Assembly (NCBI RefSeq): GCF_007559435.1
Contig: NZ_VMBP01000004.1
Span: 372,001-436,000, forward strand
Source of the DNA: Ancylobacter moscoviensis
Lineage (GTDB): Bacteria; Pseudomonadota; Alphaproteobacteria; Rhizobiales; Xanthobacteraceae
DNA: 64,000 bases
Reading direction: 5' to 3'
Shown here piece after piece: positions 36,213-45,000 of the stretch. Below the pieces are notes generated by a model, which saw nothing but the letters and a program-made list of their open reading frames with translations, was not told the DNA's origin and ran no database searches. Numbering within the stretch: the first letter of the stretch is position 1; each line of letters opens with the position of its first letter. The position numbers and the translations under genes were made by a program.

Positions 36213-36356
36213 ATGACTTCGCTCGCGTCTCGTCAGCCCGGCGACATCGCCCGCCGGTTCGGCTGTTCTGAGCGCTCGCTGCGTCAGATCGCGAGAAAAT
36301 TAGCGTTCAGGAGACCACTCACAGCACAAGCATCACGATGCCGGTCGGCTCGTTAG
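36213..36356 (+). pseudogene. Helix-turn-helix (excisionase-like) remnant
   Basis: A 47-codon frame beginning with ATG at 36213 contains GDIARRFGCSERSLRQIARK, the start of a helix-turn-helix as found in excisionase-like DNA-binding proteins of alphaproteobacterial elements. After it the sequence loses the expected wing and ends at a stop. No ribosome binding site. Probably a scar of a mobile element. Confidence 0.4.
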
Positions 36357-36457
36357 GGCCAAGCTGCCCCTGAGACCCAAGCATATCTGGGCTCCGCAGA
36401 CTCGGCTGATCGAACGGCATTTTTCCGTCGAACGCTCGACTCCCTCCCGCCCGACGA

Positions 36458-37507
36458 TCATCTCCCGGTCGTCACCTCGACATCGCCTTTCAGACGTGAG
36501 CAACAGGCGAGGATGTAGCCCTGGCGCTCCTCCCGCGAGGTGATGCCCCCCTTGTGCGTCATCTCCACCTCGCCGTGAAGCTTCCTTACCCGGCAGGTGC
36601 CGCACATGCCTTCCTGACACCCGGTCGGGATGACGATGCCCCCGGCCCGCGCGGCGGCGAGCACCGTCGTGCCCGTGACGGTCGGGATCATCCGGCCGTC
36701 GAAGGTCAGCACCGGCCCCGCCGGTGCGGGCGACGCTCCATCCGAAACCGGGGCCGGGGCGTCCTGGTCCTGCGCCGCCTTCGGCGCGCCGAAGCTCTCG
36801 GTGTGGAAATGCGCCGCCTCACCGCCCTCGGCGTCGAAGATGCGCCCGATGGCCGCCATGAAGCCCGCCGGCCCGCAGCAGAACACCTCGCGGCGCGCGA
36901 GGTCCGGCACCATCAGCGCCATCATGCGACGGTCGATCACGCCGCGATAACCTGTCCAGCTCTGGCCTGCCGGCACGTCGGCGACGACGGTTACGATCCG
37001 CAGATTCGCCGTCTCCCGGTCCAGCGCGGCGAGCTCCTCGGCGAACAGAAAGTCCGCCGGCGCGCGCGCGGCGTGCAGGAAGACGACATCAACGCTCTCG
37101 CCGCGGTCAGCCAGCCAGCGCAGCATCGACATCATCGGGGTGATGCCGCTGCCGCCGGAGATCAGCGCGAAGGACGGTGCGTAGTGATGGGCGATAGAGA
37201 ATTGCCCCACCGGGCCGCGCGCCTCGATCTCGACGCCGGGCCGCAGCGCCTCGTGCATCCAGCGCGTGGCGTGGCCGTTCGGTGCCGCCTTCACCGTGAG
37301 CTCGACCTCGGCCGGCCGCGTCGGCGAGGAGGCGATGGTGAAGGTGCGCCACGCGATCTCGTCCGGCAGCGGCAGGGCGAGCGTCAGCGCCTGCCCCGGC
37401 AGGTGCTTCAGCGGCCGGCCCTCGACATCGCGGAAGGCGAAGGTCACGACGTCGGCGGTCTCCTGCCGGCGGCCGACGCAGGCAAGGCGCATCTCGCGGG
37501 GCGACAT
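36458..37507 (-). CDS. Ferredoxin-NAD(P) reductase component of a betaine-type Rieske demethylase (GbcB-like)
   Basis: A 349-residue electron-transfer protein. The FAD domain has AWRTFTIASSPTRPAEVEL, the NAD(P)H domain has ISGGSGITPMMSMLRWLADR and VFCCGPAGFMAAIGRIFD. A C-terminal plant-type [2Fe-2S] ferredoxin domain follows (PTGCQEGMCGTCRVRKLHGE, then the fourth Cys in ACCSRL). This order and the linker between domains are those of GbcB, the reductase of glycine betaine monooxygenase, and of related stachydrine systems. Its ATG overlaps the oxygenase stop by one base (TAATG). It ends the six-gene amine operon. Confidence 0.9.
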   Translation of the reverse strand: MSPREMRLACVGRRQETADVVTFAFRDVEGRPLKHLPGQALTLALPLPDEIAWRTFTIASSPTRPAEVELTVKAAPNGHATRWMHEALRPGVEIEARGPVGQFSIAHHYAPSFALISGGSGITPMMSMLRWLADRGESVDVVFLHAARAPADFLFAEELAALDRETANLRIVTVVADVPAGQSWTGYRGVIDRRMMALMVPDLARREVFCCGPAGFMAAIGRIFDAEGGEAAHFHTESFGAPKAAQDQDAPAPVSDGASPAPAGPVLTFDGRMIPTVTGTTVLAAARAGGIVIPTGCQEGMCGTCRVRKLHGEVEMTHKGGITSREERQGYILACCSRLKGDVEVTTGR

Positions 37508-38748
37508 TACTCGGCCGCCACCCGGAGGCTCGTGGCGCCCGGCGGCAGATGCTCGTGCATCGTCGTCGTATACCAGCGATTGAAGTCGAGGATCATGAAC
37601 TCGCCCGCCGGCGAATAGGGGCCGGGCTCATAGGCGTCGGACTGCACGCCGAGGAAGTTCTGCTCGGCCAGCACCTGGTCCTGCTGGTTGGTGACCTGCC
37701 AGACCTCTGCGAGCCGGTTCACGTCGTAGTCCCAGCCCTCGACGGCGTCCTCGTGCACCAGCCAGGTGGTGCGCACCTCGGTCTCCATCGGGCCGCGCGG
37801 CAGCACACGGAAATGGATGATGTGGTCCGAGAGGAAGTGGTTCCAGTTGTTCGGCACATGGAACATGCGCACCGAGCCGAGGTCACGCTCCGTGAGGTCG
37901 CCGACCAGCTTCTTGCAGGCCGGTCTGCCGTCCATGGTCATCGAGGTCACACCCTCATTGAACGGCAGGCGGATGCAGCGGAACTCGATGCCGCCCTGCG
38001 CCGGCTGGTGCGGCAGGCCGAGTGCGTCCCATTCCTCGCCCTTGCGCTTCATGAGGTCGCCGAACCAGTGGGTGCGGGTGTCGTTCGGCAGCGCCGCCTC
38101 AACCAGCGACACCAGAAGCTCCGGATGGTTGCCGGCGCAGTGGTAGCACTCGCGGTTGTTCTCGATGACCAGCTTCCAGTTGGCCTTCTCGATCAGCACC
38201 GACTCGAACGCGACCTTGGTGCGCGCCGGCTGGTGCGGGGCGATGTAGGGCGTCACCGTCTGCTTGAAATAGTCGAGGTCCGGCGGCGTCTGTGCGAGGC
38301 AGATATAGATGAGGCCGGACACGTTGGCGACGTGCACGGGCTTCAGCGAATAGCGCTTGGGATCGAAGTCGTCCGGCATCTGTGTCGCGGCGAGCAGCTT
38401 GCCGTCGAGATCGTAGGTCCACTGGTGATAGGGGCAGACCAGCCGCCCGACCGTGCCCTTGTGCTCCTGGCAGATGCGCGAGCCGCGGTGCCGGCAGGTA
38501 TTGTGCCAAGCCTGCACCTCGCCATTGTCGTCGCGCACGATGATGATCGAGTTGCGGCCGATCTCGAGGGTGAGATAGTCGCCGGGCTCCTTCACCTCGC
38601 ATTCGTTGCAGGCGAATAGCCACTGCGTGCCGAAGATGGCCTTCATCTCCATCTCGAACACGTCGGCATCGTAATAGAGCGGGCCCGGCAGGCTGAAGCC
38701 CGCCCGGTACTGCGCCATCAGCTCGGACACTTTATCAATCGCGCTCAT
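37507..38748 (-). CDS. Rieske non-haem iron oxygenase, glycine betaine / N-methylated amine demethylase type (GbcA-like)
   Basis: A 413-residue oxygenase. The Rieske [2Fe-2S] cluster is bound by NTCRHRGS (Cys, His) and VCPYHQWTYD (Cys, His). The catalytic domain has the 2-His region NNRECYHCAGNHPELLVSL, as in GbcA and stachydrine demethylase Stc2. The whole sequence (LPGPLYYDADVFEMEMKAIF; TMDGRPACKKLVG; PNNWNHFLSDHIIHFRVLPR) is betaine-demethylase-like rather than aromatic-dioxygenase-like. It should remove a methyl group as formaldehyde from glycine betaine, proline betaine or a similar compound. The reductase follows and the regulator precedes it. The exact betaine cannot be decided from sequence. 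Confidence 0.9.
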   Translation of the reverse strand: MSAIDKVSELMAQYRAGFSLPGPLYYDADVFEMEMKAIFGTQWLFACNECEVKEPGDYLTLEIGRNSIIIVRDDNGEVQAWHNTCRHRGSRICQEHKGTVGRLVCPYHQWTYDLDGKLLAATQMPDDFDPKRYSLKPVHVANVSGLIYICLAQTPPDLDYFKQTVTPYIAPHQPARTKVAFESVLIEKANWKLVIENNRECYHCAGNHPELLVSLVEAALPNDTRTHWFGDLMKRKGEEWDALGLPHQPAQGGIEFRCIRLPFNEGVTSMTMDGRPACKKLVGDLTERDLGSVRMFHVPNNWNHFLSDHIIHFRVLPRGPMETEVRTTWLVHEDAVEGWDYDVNRLAEVWQVTNQQDQVLAEQNFLGVQSDAYEPGPYSPAGEFMILDFNRWYTTTMHEHLPPGATSLRVAAE

Positions 38749-38783
38749 CGGTCGGCTCCCGGCATTCGACGCAGGCGATTATT

Positions 38784-39878
38784 CTATTGTTTCGCCTGCG
38801 GGTCCGTCCCGAATGCGACGGCGGGTGAAAGGGAGGCGACGTCGGCGAGCTGGCCGAGCTGCCGCCGGCCGGCGCGTTCGCGCAGCTCGCTCGGGCGCAT
38901 GCCGTAGATTCGCTTGAACCACTGGCCGAGATGCGAGGTCGAGGCGAAGCCGACGGTGACGGCGATCTCCAGGATCGGCTGGCTGGTGTAGATCAGCAAT
39001 TCGCGCGCGCGGTCGACGCGCAGCGACAGGTAGTAGCGCGCCGGCGTCACGCCGAGATGCTGGTTGAACAGGCGTTCGAGCTGGCGGGCGCTGAGATCGG
39101 CCGCCTGCGCCAGCTCGCCGACGCTGACGGGGGTTTCCAGGTTCTTCTGCATCGTCTGCACGGTGCGCTGGAGCGCCGCCGGCAGGCTGCCGACGCGCCG
39201 CAGCCGGCCGCCGCGCTGCTCGTCATTGGCATCGCGGATGCGCTCGTGGTGGAACTGGTTGGCGACGCGCTGGGCGAGGTCCGGGTCGTAGCGGTCGGCG
39301 ATGACGTGCAGCATCATGTCCATCGCCGCGGTGCCGCCCGAGCAGGTCATCCGGTCGCGGTCGATCTCATAGATCTTGCCGGTGGCGATCACCTTCGGGA
39401 AGTCCTCCTCGAAGGCGGCGCCGTTCTCCCAGTGGATGGTACAGCGATAGCCGTCGAGCAGGCCGGCCCAGGCGAGCAGATAGCTGCCGGTCGACAGCGA
39501 GCCGACCGCGATGCCGCGCCGCGCCGCGTTGCGCAGCACGGCGAGATAACGCTTTACGTCCGTCGGGGCGATCCGCATGCCGCCGCAGACGAAGAGGGCG
39601 TGCGCCCCGTCCAGCGCCTGCTCGACCGACAGCGCATCGAGCCGGATGCCGTTGGAGGCGACGACGGGCTCGCCGTCGATGCTGCACAGCCGCCAGCGGA
39701 ACGCTTCGCGGCCGATGAGCCTGTTGGCCGAGCGCAGGGGCTCGATGGCCGAGGACAGGCTCATCATCGAGAGATTTTCGATCAGCAGGAAGCTGAAGGT
39801 GATCGGCTCGGCGAGCGAGTCGTAGAACATGCCGGCACCAACAGGGAAAATGGTGCCTTTAGAATGGCTCGAAAACAT
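38784..39878 (-). CDS. GlxA-family AraC-type regulator (GbdR/CdhR-like)
   Basis: A 364-residue activator. The N-terminal DJ-1/PfpI-like (glutamine amidotransferase class I) domain runs from about 25 to 200, with LLIENLSMMSLSSAIEPLRS and LSTGSYLLAWAGLLDGYRCT. The C-terminal AraC HTH pair (about 245-335) has LAQAADLSARQLERLFNQHL and VGFASTSHLGQWFKRIYGMR. The N-terminal FSSHSKGTIFPVGAG segment resembles GbdR, which senses glycine betaine and dimethylglycine. It lies within the operon just upstream of the oxygenase genes. The ATG at 39878 is preferred to a TTG one codon earlier. Confidence 0.9.
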   Translation of the reverse strand: MFSSHSKGTIFPVGAGMFYDSLAEPITFSFLLIENLSMMSLSSAIEPLRSANRLIGREAFRWRLCSIDGEPVVASNGIRLDALSVEQALDGAHALFVCGGMRIAPTDVKRYLAVLRNAARRGIAVGSLSTGSYLLAWAGLLDGYRCTIHWENGAAFEEDFPKVIATGKIYEIDRDRMTCSGGTAAMDMMLHVIADRYDPDLAQRVANQFHHERIRDANDEQRGGRLRRVGSLPAALQRTVQTMQKNLETPVSVGELAQAADLSARQLERLFNQHLGVTPARYYLSLRVDRARELLIYTSQPILEIAVTVGFASTSHLGQWFKRIYGMRPSELRERAGRRQLGQLADVASLSPAVAFGTDPQAKQ

Positions 39879-39923
39879 CAAGAAAGCAACGAAAGCGACA
39901 TGCGCACGACGTATATGTGATCC

Positions 39924-41099
39924 TCACGACGCCATGGCCATGGGTTGCCAGCCCTGCAGCGCCGCCCAGTCGGGCTCCAGCCGGGCGAAGCGCGCCAGGC
40001 GCAGTGTCGACAGGTCGGCGAAAGAGCAGGCGCCGTCGGTCACCAGTTGCTGGATGGCGTGGCCTGTCGCTGGCGACAGGCCGAAGCCGACGCCGGACAG
40101 CGTGGCGACGGTCAGGTTGTCCCAGCCTTCCGGCCGGTCGATCACCGGCCGCCCGTCGGGCGTATTCTCGATCAGTCCCGCCCACGAGCGGATGATCTTC
40201 GCATGGCCGGCGAGTGGCAGCAGTTCCGCCACCCGCTTGGCGATGCTCTGCATCAGTGGCGTGGACGGCCGCGCGCCGCCCGGCAGTTGTTCGGTCTCCA
40301 CCCATTCATGCGGGCCACCGCCATAGGCGAGGTTGCCGCGCAGCGTCTGTCGGCCGTAGAGGCCGTTGCCGTCGACGCCGCCGAGCGGCATCAGCGGCAG
40401 CGCCTCGGTGACGATCATCTCGGCCCGCGCCACCTTCATCGGGATGTCGAGGCCGAGCATGGCGGCGAGCGGCCCGGTCTGCGGGCCGGCCGCGAGGACG
40501 AGATGATCGCAGCCGAAGTTCCCCTTGTCGGTCTCCACCGCGACCACCTTACCGCCATCGGCCGCAAAGCCGGTGACGGCAGTGTGCTGCATGATCCGCC
40601 CGCCAAGGTCCTGCAACCCCCACGCATAGCCCTGCACGGTCCGGTGCGGATTAGCGTGGCCGCCGAAATGGTAGTAATGGCCGGCGAACACGTTGTCGCC
40701 AGCGAGCGGCACCAGCTCACGCACCTGCTTCGCGTCGATCTCGTCGATGAGGAAGCCCTGGTGGCGGGCGTTCACCACGGCACGGCTGTAGAGCGCAAGC
40801 TGCTTCTCGTTGAGCGCGATGCGGATGCGGTTCGGCTGGAACTCGGTCGGGTAGCCGAGCAGTTCGTCCATCAGCGGCCAGAGCCGCTGCTCCTCGGCGA
40901 AAAGCGGCGAGTGATGATGCGAGCAGCCGCCGCCATTGCGGCCGGAGGCCTCCCAGCCGACGATGCCTTTCTCGATGACGAGCACGTCAACGCCGGCGCG
41001 TGCCAGCCACCAGGCGGCGCTGAGCCCCGTCACCCCGCCGCCGACCACGACGACGGACGCGCCCCGACCCTCGGGCTCCCTGATCTCACTCGCTGGCAT
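39924..41099 (-). CDS. FAD-dependent amine oxidase/dehydrogenase, DAO family (HcnC-like)
   Basis: A 391-residue flavoprotein of the D-amino-acid-oxidase/glycine-oxidase family. The FAD fingerprint is VVVVGGGVTGLSAAWWLARA at residues about 16-35, with VDVLVIEKGIVGWEASGRNG beyond it. The C-terminal end shows VATLSGVGFGLSPATGHAIQ. With the adjacent HcnB-like protein it probably forms a two-subunit membrane- or cytosol-based dehydrogenase, as in opine, hydroxyproline and cyanide-forming systems. Here it could oxidise an N-methyl or secondary amine formed by demethylation. The start overlaps the end of the HcnB-like gene by 14 bp. Confidence 0.85.
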   Translation of the reverse strand: MPASEIREPEGRGASVVVVGGGVTGLSAAWWLARAGVDVLVIEKGIVGWEASGRNGGGCSHHHSPLFAEEQRLWPLMDELLGYPTEFQPNRIRIALNEKQLALYSRAVVNARHQGFLIDEIDAKQVRELVPLAGDNVFAGHYYHFGGHANPHRTVQGYAWGLQDLGGRIMQHTAVTGFAADGGKVVAVETDKGNFGCDHLVLAAGPQTGPLAAMLGLDIPMKVARAEMIVTEALPLMPLGGVDGNGLYGRQTLRGNLAYGGGPHEWVETEQLPGGARPSTPLMQSIAKRVAELLPLAGHAKIIRSWAGLIENTPDGRPVIDRPEGWDNLTVATLSGVGFGLSPATGHAIQQLVTDGACSFADLSTLRLARFARLEPDWAALQGWQPMAMAS

Positions 41100-42675
41100 G
41101 CGGCTTTTCCACGGCTAGGCTGGCTACGGTGTACTCGTCGTCCACGTCCCAGAACGGCACCCACTGGCGCGGCATTCCGAACCAGGAATCCCACTGCTCG
41201 CCGAAGGCCGGATCCTCGTTCTTCGGCGCCGCCGCAGCGAGGGTGAGCGGACGGACCGGGGCTCGATAGCCGGCGAGCGGCACGGCGCCGAGCGGCACGG
41301 CAGATTGCAGGGCAAGCAACGCCTGCACCTGCTCGCGGCAGCGCCGGCCCTGGCACGGCCCCATGCCGGCGCGGGTGAGCCGCTTGATCTGGTCGGGATT
41401 GGGCGGTCCTTCGCCGAGGATCGCGGCGAGCGTGCGCTCGCGATTGTCGGCGGCCTGCCAGTTGAGATAGCGGGGTGGCCGCACTTCGAGAATCTCGCGC
41501 GCGGTGACCTCCTCGCACTGGCAGACATAGGGTTCGCCGACGGCCTCGATGATGCTCGCGCGTACCCAGTCCTTGCGGTAGGCGCCAATGTCATAGGCCG
41601 CTTCGCCCGGGGGCGGCGCCGGCGCGGTCCCTTCACCGACCACCCCCAGAGATGCGGCGACGGCCGCGACCGCGTGGCGGGCCTCGGCCTCGGCGACGGT
41701 CGCGTCGCGGCTCTTGGCCGGCCAGATGCCGGCACAGTCGCCCACCGCCTGGATCACCTCGACGCTGGTGCGTCCGTCGGCATCGAGCAGCGGCGTGTAG
41801 CCGCCACGCTCGGCCTGGAAGGCGAGCCGGCAGCCGGCTGCGTCGAGGAGGTCGACCATCGGCACCGCGCCGATGCCGAGCACGATGAGGTCGCAGAGGA
41901 TGGTGCCCGAGCGGGTCACGGCACCGGAGACGCCGTTGAGGTCGGCCTCGACGGCACGCACCACCTCGCCGCAGTGAATGTCGATGCCGGCCGCGCGGAG
42001 CTGCACGACAAGATCGGCCGGGCCGACGGGCTCGGCCGCCTGCTCGATGATCGCCGCCACGGTGACGCCGCTCTCGCGCAGGGTGAGCGCTGCCAGCAGC
42101 GCCTCGGCGGTCGAGCCGAGCACCACAGCGCGGCTGCCGTCGAGCGCGCCATAGCGTGTCGCCAGCTGCACCGCTGCCGACGCGCCCATCACGCCGGGCT
42201 GCTCCCAGCCGGGAAAGGCAAGGCCCATGTCACGCCGTCCGGTGGCGACGATGGCGCGTTCGAAGCTGACGAGGTGCGTGCCGTTCTCCTCGTCGGCAAG
42301 GCCAGCGAGCGGGGCCGGCATCCAGCCGAGATTGGCGCCGTTAGCGTAGAGCCCCCAGCACGCCGTGCCGAGGCGCACGTCGACGCCGAGCTCGAAGGCG
42401 TCGGCGATGGCAGGCGCGCTCTCCAGCATCGCCTCCATCATGGCGTTGCGGTTGCGCGCGGCGCCGCCGACGCGGCCACCGAAATGCAGCGGCACGCTCT
42501 CGCCCATGGTCTCGAACGGCACGGGATTCTCGTCGATCAGCACCACCGAGAGGCCACGCTGCGCGCCCTCGATCGCCGCGGCGAGACCGGCCGGGCCAGC
42601 GCCGATGACGAGGAGCTGGGCGTGACCTTCGACGGCGAGTTTCTTGTCGGCGACGGAACGGTAGTCGACCGTCAT
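41086..42675 (-). CDS. NAD(P)/FAD-dependent oxidoreductase with BFD-type [2Fe-2S] domain (HcnB-like)
   Basis: A 529-residue protein. The FAD fingerprint is LLVIGAGPAGLAAAIEGAQR, with a second Rossmann module around RAVVLGSTAEALLAALTLRE and the end of the flavin site in VEVIQAVGDCAGIWPAKSR. At about 405-460 a bacterioferredoxin-like [2Fe-2S] domain follows (YVCQCEEVTAREILE, then MGPCQGRRCREQVQ). This is the HcnB/OoxA-type subunit that pairs with an HcnC-like oxidase. An extra C-terminal extension of about 60 residues (WDSWFGMPRQWVPFWDVDDE) is not usual. It overlaps the preceding PrpD-type gene by 4 bp. Confidence 0.86.
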   Translation of the reverse strand: MTVDYRSVADKKLAVEGHAQLLVIGAGPAGLAAAIEGAQRGLSVVLIDENPVPFETMGESVPLHFGGRVGGAARNRNAMMEAMLESAPAIADAFELGVDVRLGTACWGLYANGANLGWMPAPLAGLADEENGTHLVSFERAIVATGRRDMGLAFPGWEQPGVMGASAAVQLATRYGALDGSRAVVLGSTAEALLAALTLRESGVTVAAIIEQAAEPVGPADLVVQLRAAGIDIHCGEVVRAVEADLNGVSGAVTRSGTILCDLIVLGIGAVPMVDLLDAAGCRLAFQAERGGYTPLLDADGRTSVEVIQAVGDCAGIWPAKSRDATVAEAEARHAVAAVAASLGVVGEGTAPAPPPGEAAYDIGAYRKDWVRASIIEAVGEPYVCQCEEVTAREILEVRPPRYLNWQAADNRERTLAAILGEGPPNPDQIKRLTRAGMGPCQGRRCREQVQALLALQSAVPLGAVPLAGYRAPVRPLTLAAAAPKNEDPAFGEQWDSWFGMPRQWVPFWDVDDEYTVASLAVEKPHASE

Positions 42676-44009
42676 GCGGCCGCTCCGATCGGCTCCAGCA
42701 CCAGCTCGGCGAGGTCCGCCGCCGGCGTGCCGGTGCCCATGCCGGTGACCAGTGCCTCGATGGCCTGCCGGCGATTGTCGCCGAGCTCGCCGGCCAGCCC
42801 CCGATACTTGGCGGAGATTTCCGCGTCGGACAGAGGATTGGCCGGTCCGCCATGCGCCTGCGTCCATTCCGAGGTGAAACGGCGCCCGTCCTTCGTGCCG
42901 AGGGAGACGACGGCGAAGCGCTCGGCGGGGAAGCGGGCGCAGATCGCCGGATCCTCGACGAGGCGGATGGAGGAGGAGAGGTCCAGCACCTCGGCATCCT
43001 TCAGTCCGGCGCCGGTGATCTCGTCGGCGCCGATGCGCCCGCGCAGGATCATCGCGGCGAGCGGGAACGGCAAGCTGTACTGCGCCTCCTCCGTCGTGGC
43101 GGGACGGGCGGAGGCGAGGCGCACCGCCTCGGCGAAGGAGCGCACCTCGACATCGGCGATGTCCGTGCCGGTCAGGCCGTGCGCCGCCATCAGGTCGCGC
43201 GCCGCCTGCACCGCCGGCTGGGCCCAGCGGCAGACCGGATAGGGCTTGAAATACTGTTCGAGGATGTACCAGCGCGAGCCGAGGTCGCCCCACAGCGCCT
43301 GCTGCTCGGGCGCCTCCAGCGTCAGCGCGGGCGCGCCGGTGAAGCCGTCGGCGGCGAGATAGGCGGCGGAGACGCCGACCAGCGCGCCCCAGCCCGAGCC
43401 GTCCTTCAGCATGGTGGGATAATCGATGCAGCGCATCATCTGGCTGCGCGGGCCGTGATATTCGGCCGTGCCGAGCGCCTCGCGGGTCTGCGCCGACGAG
43501 AGCTTCATCAGCCGGGCGCCGAGCGCGGCGCAGGCAAGCGAGTTCCACGCGCCGGAGGTGTGGTAGTCGCAGGCGCTGGCGTGCAGCGCGATGCCGGCGC
43601 GGGTGGCGATCTCGTAGCCGATGACGATGGAGGTCAGCACCTCGCGGTCGTCCAGCGCCAGGTCCTCCGCCTCCCAGAAGGCGAGCAGCGCGGGCAGGAT
43701 GGCGACGCCGGCATGGCCCTTTGTCAGGACATGGCCGTCATGGGCGTCGAAAGAATCGATCAGCGAGGCGCCGGCATAGGCCGCGCCCACCGGTGAGACG
43801 CGCCTGCCATCGAAGATCATGCGCGCCCCGCGCCCCTCGCCCGCGCCGAACTGGCGGGCGGCGTGATTGGTGACGATCCGCGCCAGGTCGGTGCGCCGCC
43901 CGCTCGCGGCGACGCCGACGAGGTCGAGCAGACATCGGCGCGCGAGCGCTGCGACTGGAGCCGGCAGATCGGAATAACGCAGATCGTGGATGAAGTTCTG
44001 GACGTTCAT
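42672..44009 (-). CDS. MmgE/PrpD family protein
   Basis: A 445-residue protein of the MmgE/PrpD fold, known for 2-methylcitrate dehydratase and aconitate-decarboxylase-like enzymes. Typical pieces are ALARRCLLDLVGVAASGRRT, VSPVGAAYAGASLIDSFDAH with the conserved HDGHVLTKGHAGVAILPALL, and ILEQYFKPYPVCRWAQPAVQ. In this operon it is unlikely to serve propionate metabolism; a hydratase or isomerase acting on the acid backbone of the amine substrate is more plausible. It is the first gene of the six-gene minus-strand operon, divergent from the ABC transporter. Specific function unknown. Confidence 0.88.
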   Translation of the reverse strand: MNVQNFIHDLRYSDLPAPVAALARRCLLDLVGVAASGRRTDLARIVTNHAARQFGAGEGRGARMIFDGRRVSPVGAAYAGASLIDSFDAHDGHVLTKGHAGVAILPALLAFWEAEDLALDDREVLTSIVIGYEIATRAGIALHASACDYHTSGAWNSLACAALGARLMKLSSAQTREALGTAEYHGPRSQMMRCIDYPTMLKDGSGWGALVGVSAAYLAADGFTGAPALTLEAPEQQALWGDLGSRWYILEQYFKPYPVCRWAQPAVQAARDLMAAHGLTGTDIADVEVRSFAEAVRLASARPATTEEAQYSLPFPLAAMILRGRIGADEITGAGLKDAEVLDLSSSIRLVEDPAICARFPAERFAVVSLGTKDGRRFTSEWTQAHGGPANPLSDAEISAKYRGLAGELGDNRRQAIEALVTGMGTGTPAADLAELVLEPIGAAA

Positions 44010-44334
44010 GCTGTCGCCTTTGGACGGCGGGCCATCGATGCGAAGCTAAGGCCCGGCTTGTGCCAATCCTTGCAGCGAGCGCGCGCTTTGCACCCTCGGC
44101 TTTGCGACGAGCGGGATCAGAAACGCGACACCGTGCGCCACCCTCCGCTCCCTCAGCCCCAAACCAGGCACGCCCATTCTCCAGGCAGAATTCATCGGCG
44201 GAAACCGGCCGATGTCGGAATCCTTTTTCACGGTGTCGAAAATTCCACGAAACCGCGCCGTCCCCCGTGCATGAGTAGAGACGTTGGAGCATCGGGCTCA
44301 CTCGGAAACGGGATCGGCAACAGGGACTCGTCGT
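44010..44334. other. Divergent promoter region between the amine operon and the ABC transporter
   Basis: About 325 bases with no gene. It must contain the promoters of both operons. The only clear structure seen is the 21-bp-spaced direct repeat near 44213-44243 listed separately. A TTG at 44284 in frame with the permease is possible but less likely than 44335. Confidence 0.5.
44213..44243 (+). promoter_or_regulatory. 21-bp-spaced direct repeat, candidate site of the AraC-type regulator
   Basis: TGTCGGAAT at 44213 and TGTCGAAAAT at 44234 lie exactly 21 bp apart (two helical turns) in the same direction. AraC-type activators bind such tandem half-sites upstream of their promoters. The site sits between the divergent catabolic and transport operons and could serve both. 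Confidence 0.45.
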
Positions 44335-44988
44335 TTGGAGACGCTGAATTTCGCCATTGCCAACTGGCCGCAGATTCTTGCTCGCGGGTGGGAGCACATC
44401 TCGCTCGTCGGCGTGTCGGTGAGCATCGCCGTGTTCACCGGCGTGCCCATCGGCATCCTCATCACGCAGAGCCGCGTCGCCGCCGACCGCGTGCTCTATG
44501 CCGCGGCCATCATCATGACGATCCCGTCCATCGCCTTCTTCGGGCTGCTCATCCCGGTGCTCTCGCCGATCGGCCACGGCATCGGCTACCTGCCCGCGGT
44601 GATCGCGCTGATCTTCTATTCGCAGCTGCCGATCATCCGGAACACCTATGCTGCCATCATGAACATCGACCCGGCGCTGCGCGAGGCCGCGCGCGGCATG
44701 GGGATGACGGCGTTCCGGCGCCTGCGCGAGGTCGAGCTGCCCATCGCACTGCCGGTCATCGTCAACGGCGTACGCAACGCCGTGGTGCTGAACATCGCGA
44801 TCGCTACCATCGCGACCTATATCGGCGCCGGCGGCCTCGGCGTCTTCATCTCGCGCGGCATCTCGCAGACCGACCCGCGCCAGCTCATCACCGGCGCCGT
44901 CGCGGTCAGCGTGCTCGCCATCATCGCCGATCTCGGCCTCCTCCTGCTGCAGCGACGGCTCACCCCCGTCGGCCTGCGCCAACCGTAA
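44335..44988 (+). CDS. QAT-family ABC transporter permease (glycine betaine/choline type), system 1
   Basis: A 217-residue permease with about six transmembrane helices. The family-typical N-terminus LGVSV-type helix follows an IANWPQILARGWEHISLVGV lead. The binding-protein-dependent transport motif is present as NIDPALREAARGMGMTAFRR (EAA loop), and FYSQLPIIRNTYAAIM is typical of OpuCB/ProW-type proteins. The start is taken at a TTG (44335), since family members begin close to this point. A TTG at 44284 is the alternative. It is the first of four genes forming a complete importer (permease, ATPase, permease, binding protein). Confidence 0.88.
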   Translation: METLNFAIANWPQILARGWEHISLVGVSVSIAVFTGVPIGILITQSRVAADRVLYAAAIIMTIPSIAFFGLLIPVLSPIGHGIGYLPAVIALIFYSQLPIIRNTYAAIMNIDPALREAARGMGMTAFRRLREVELPIALPVIVNGVRNAVVLNIAIATIATYIGAGGLGVFISRGISQTDPRQLITGAVAVSVLAIIADLGLLLLQRRLTPVGLRQP

Positions 44989-45000
44989 CGTCGGGGCGAC

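Noticed and set aside
41305..43242. Plus-strand 645-codon frame opposite the HcnB-like and PrpD-type genes
   Set aside because: Antisense shadow with low-complexity composition and no ribosome binding site; the minus strand proteins are well supported.
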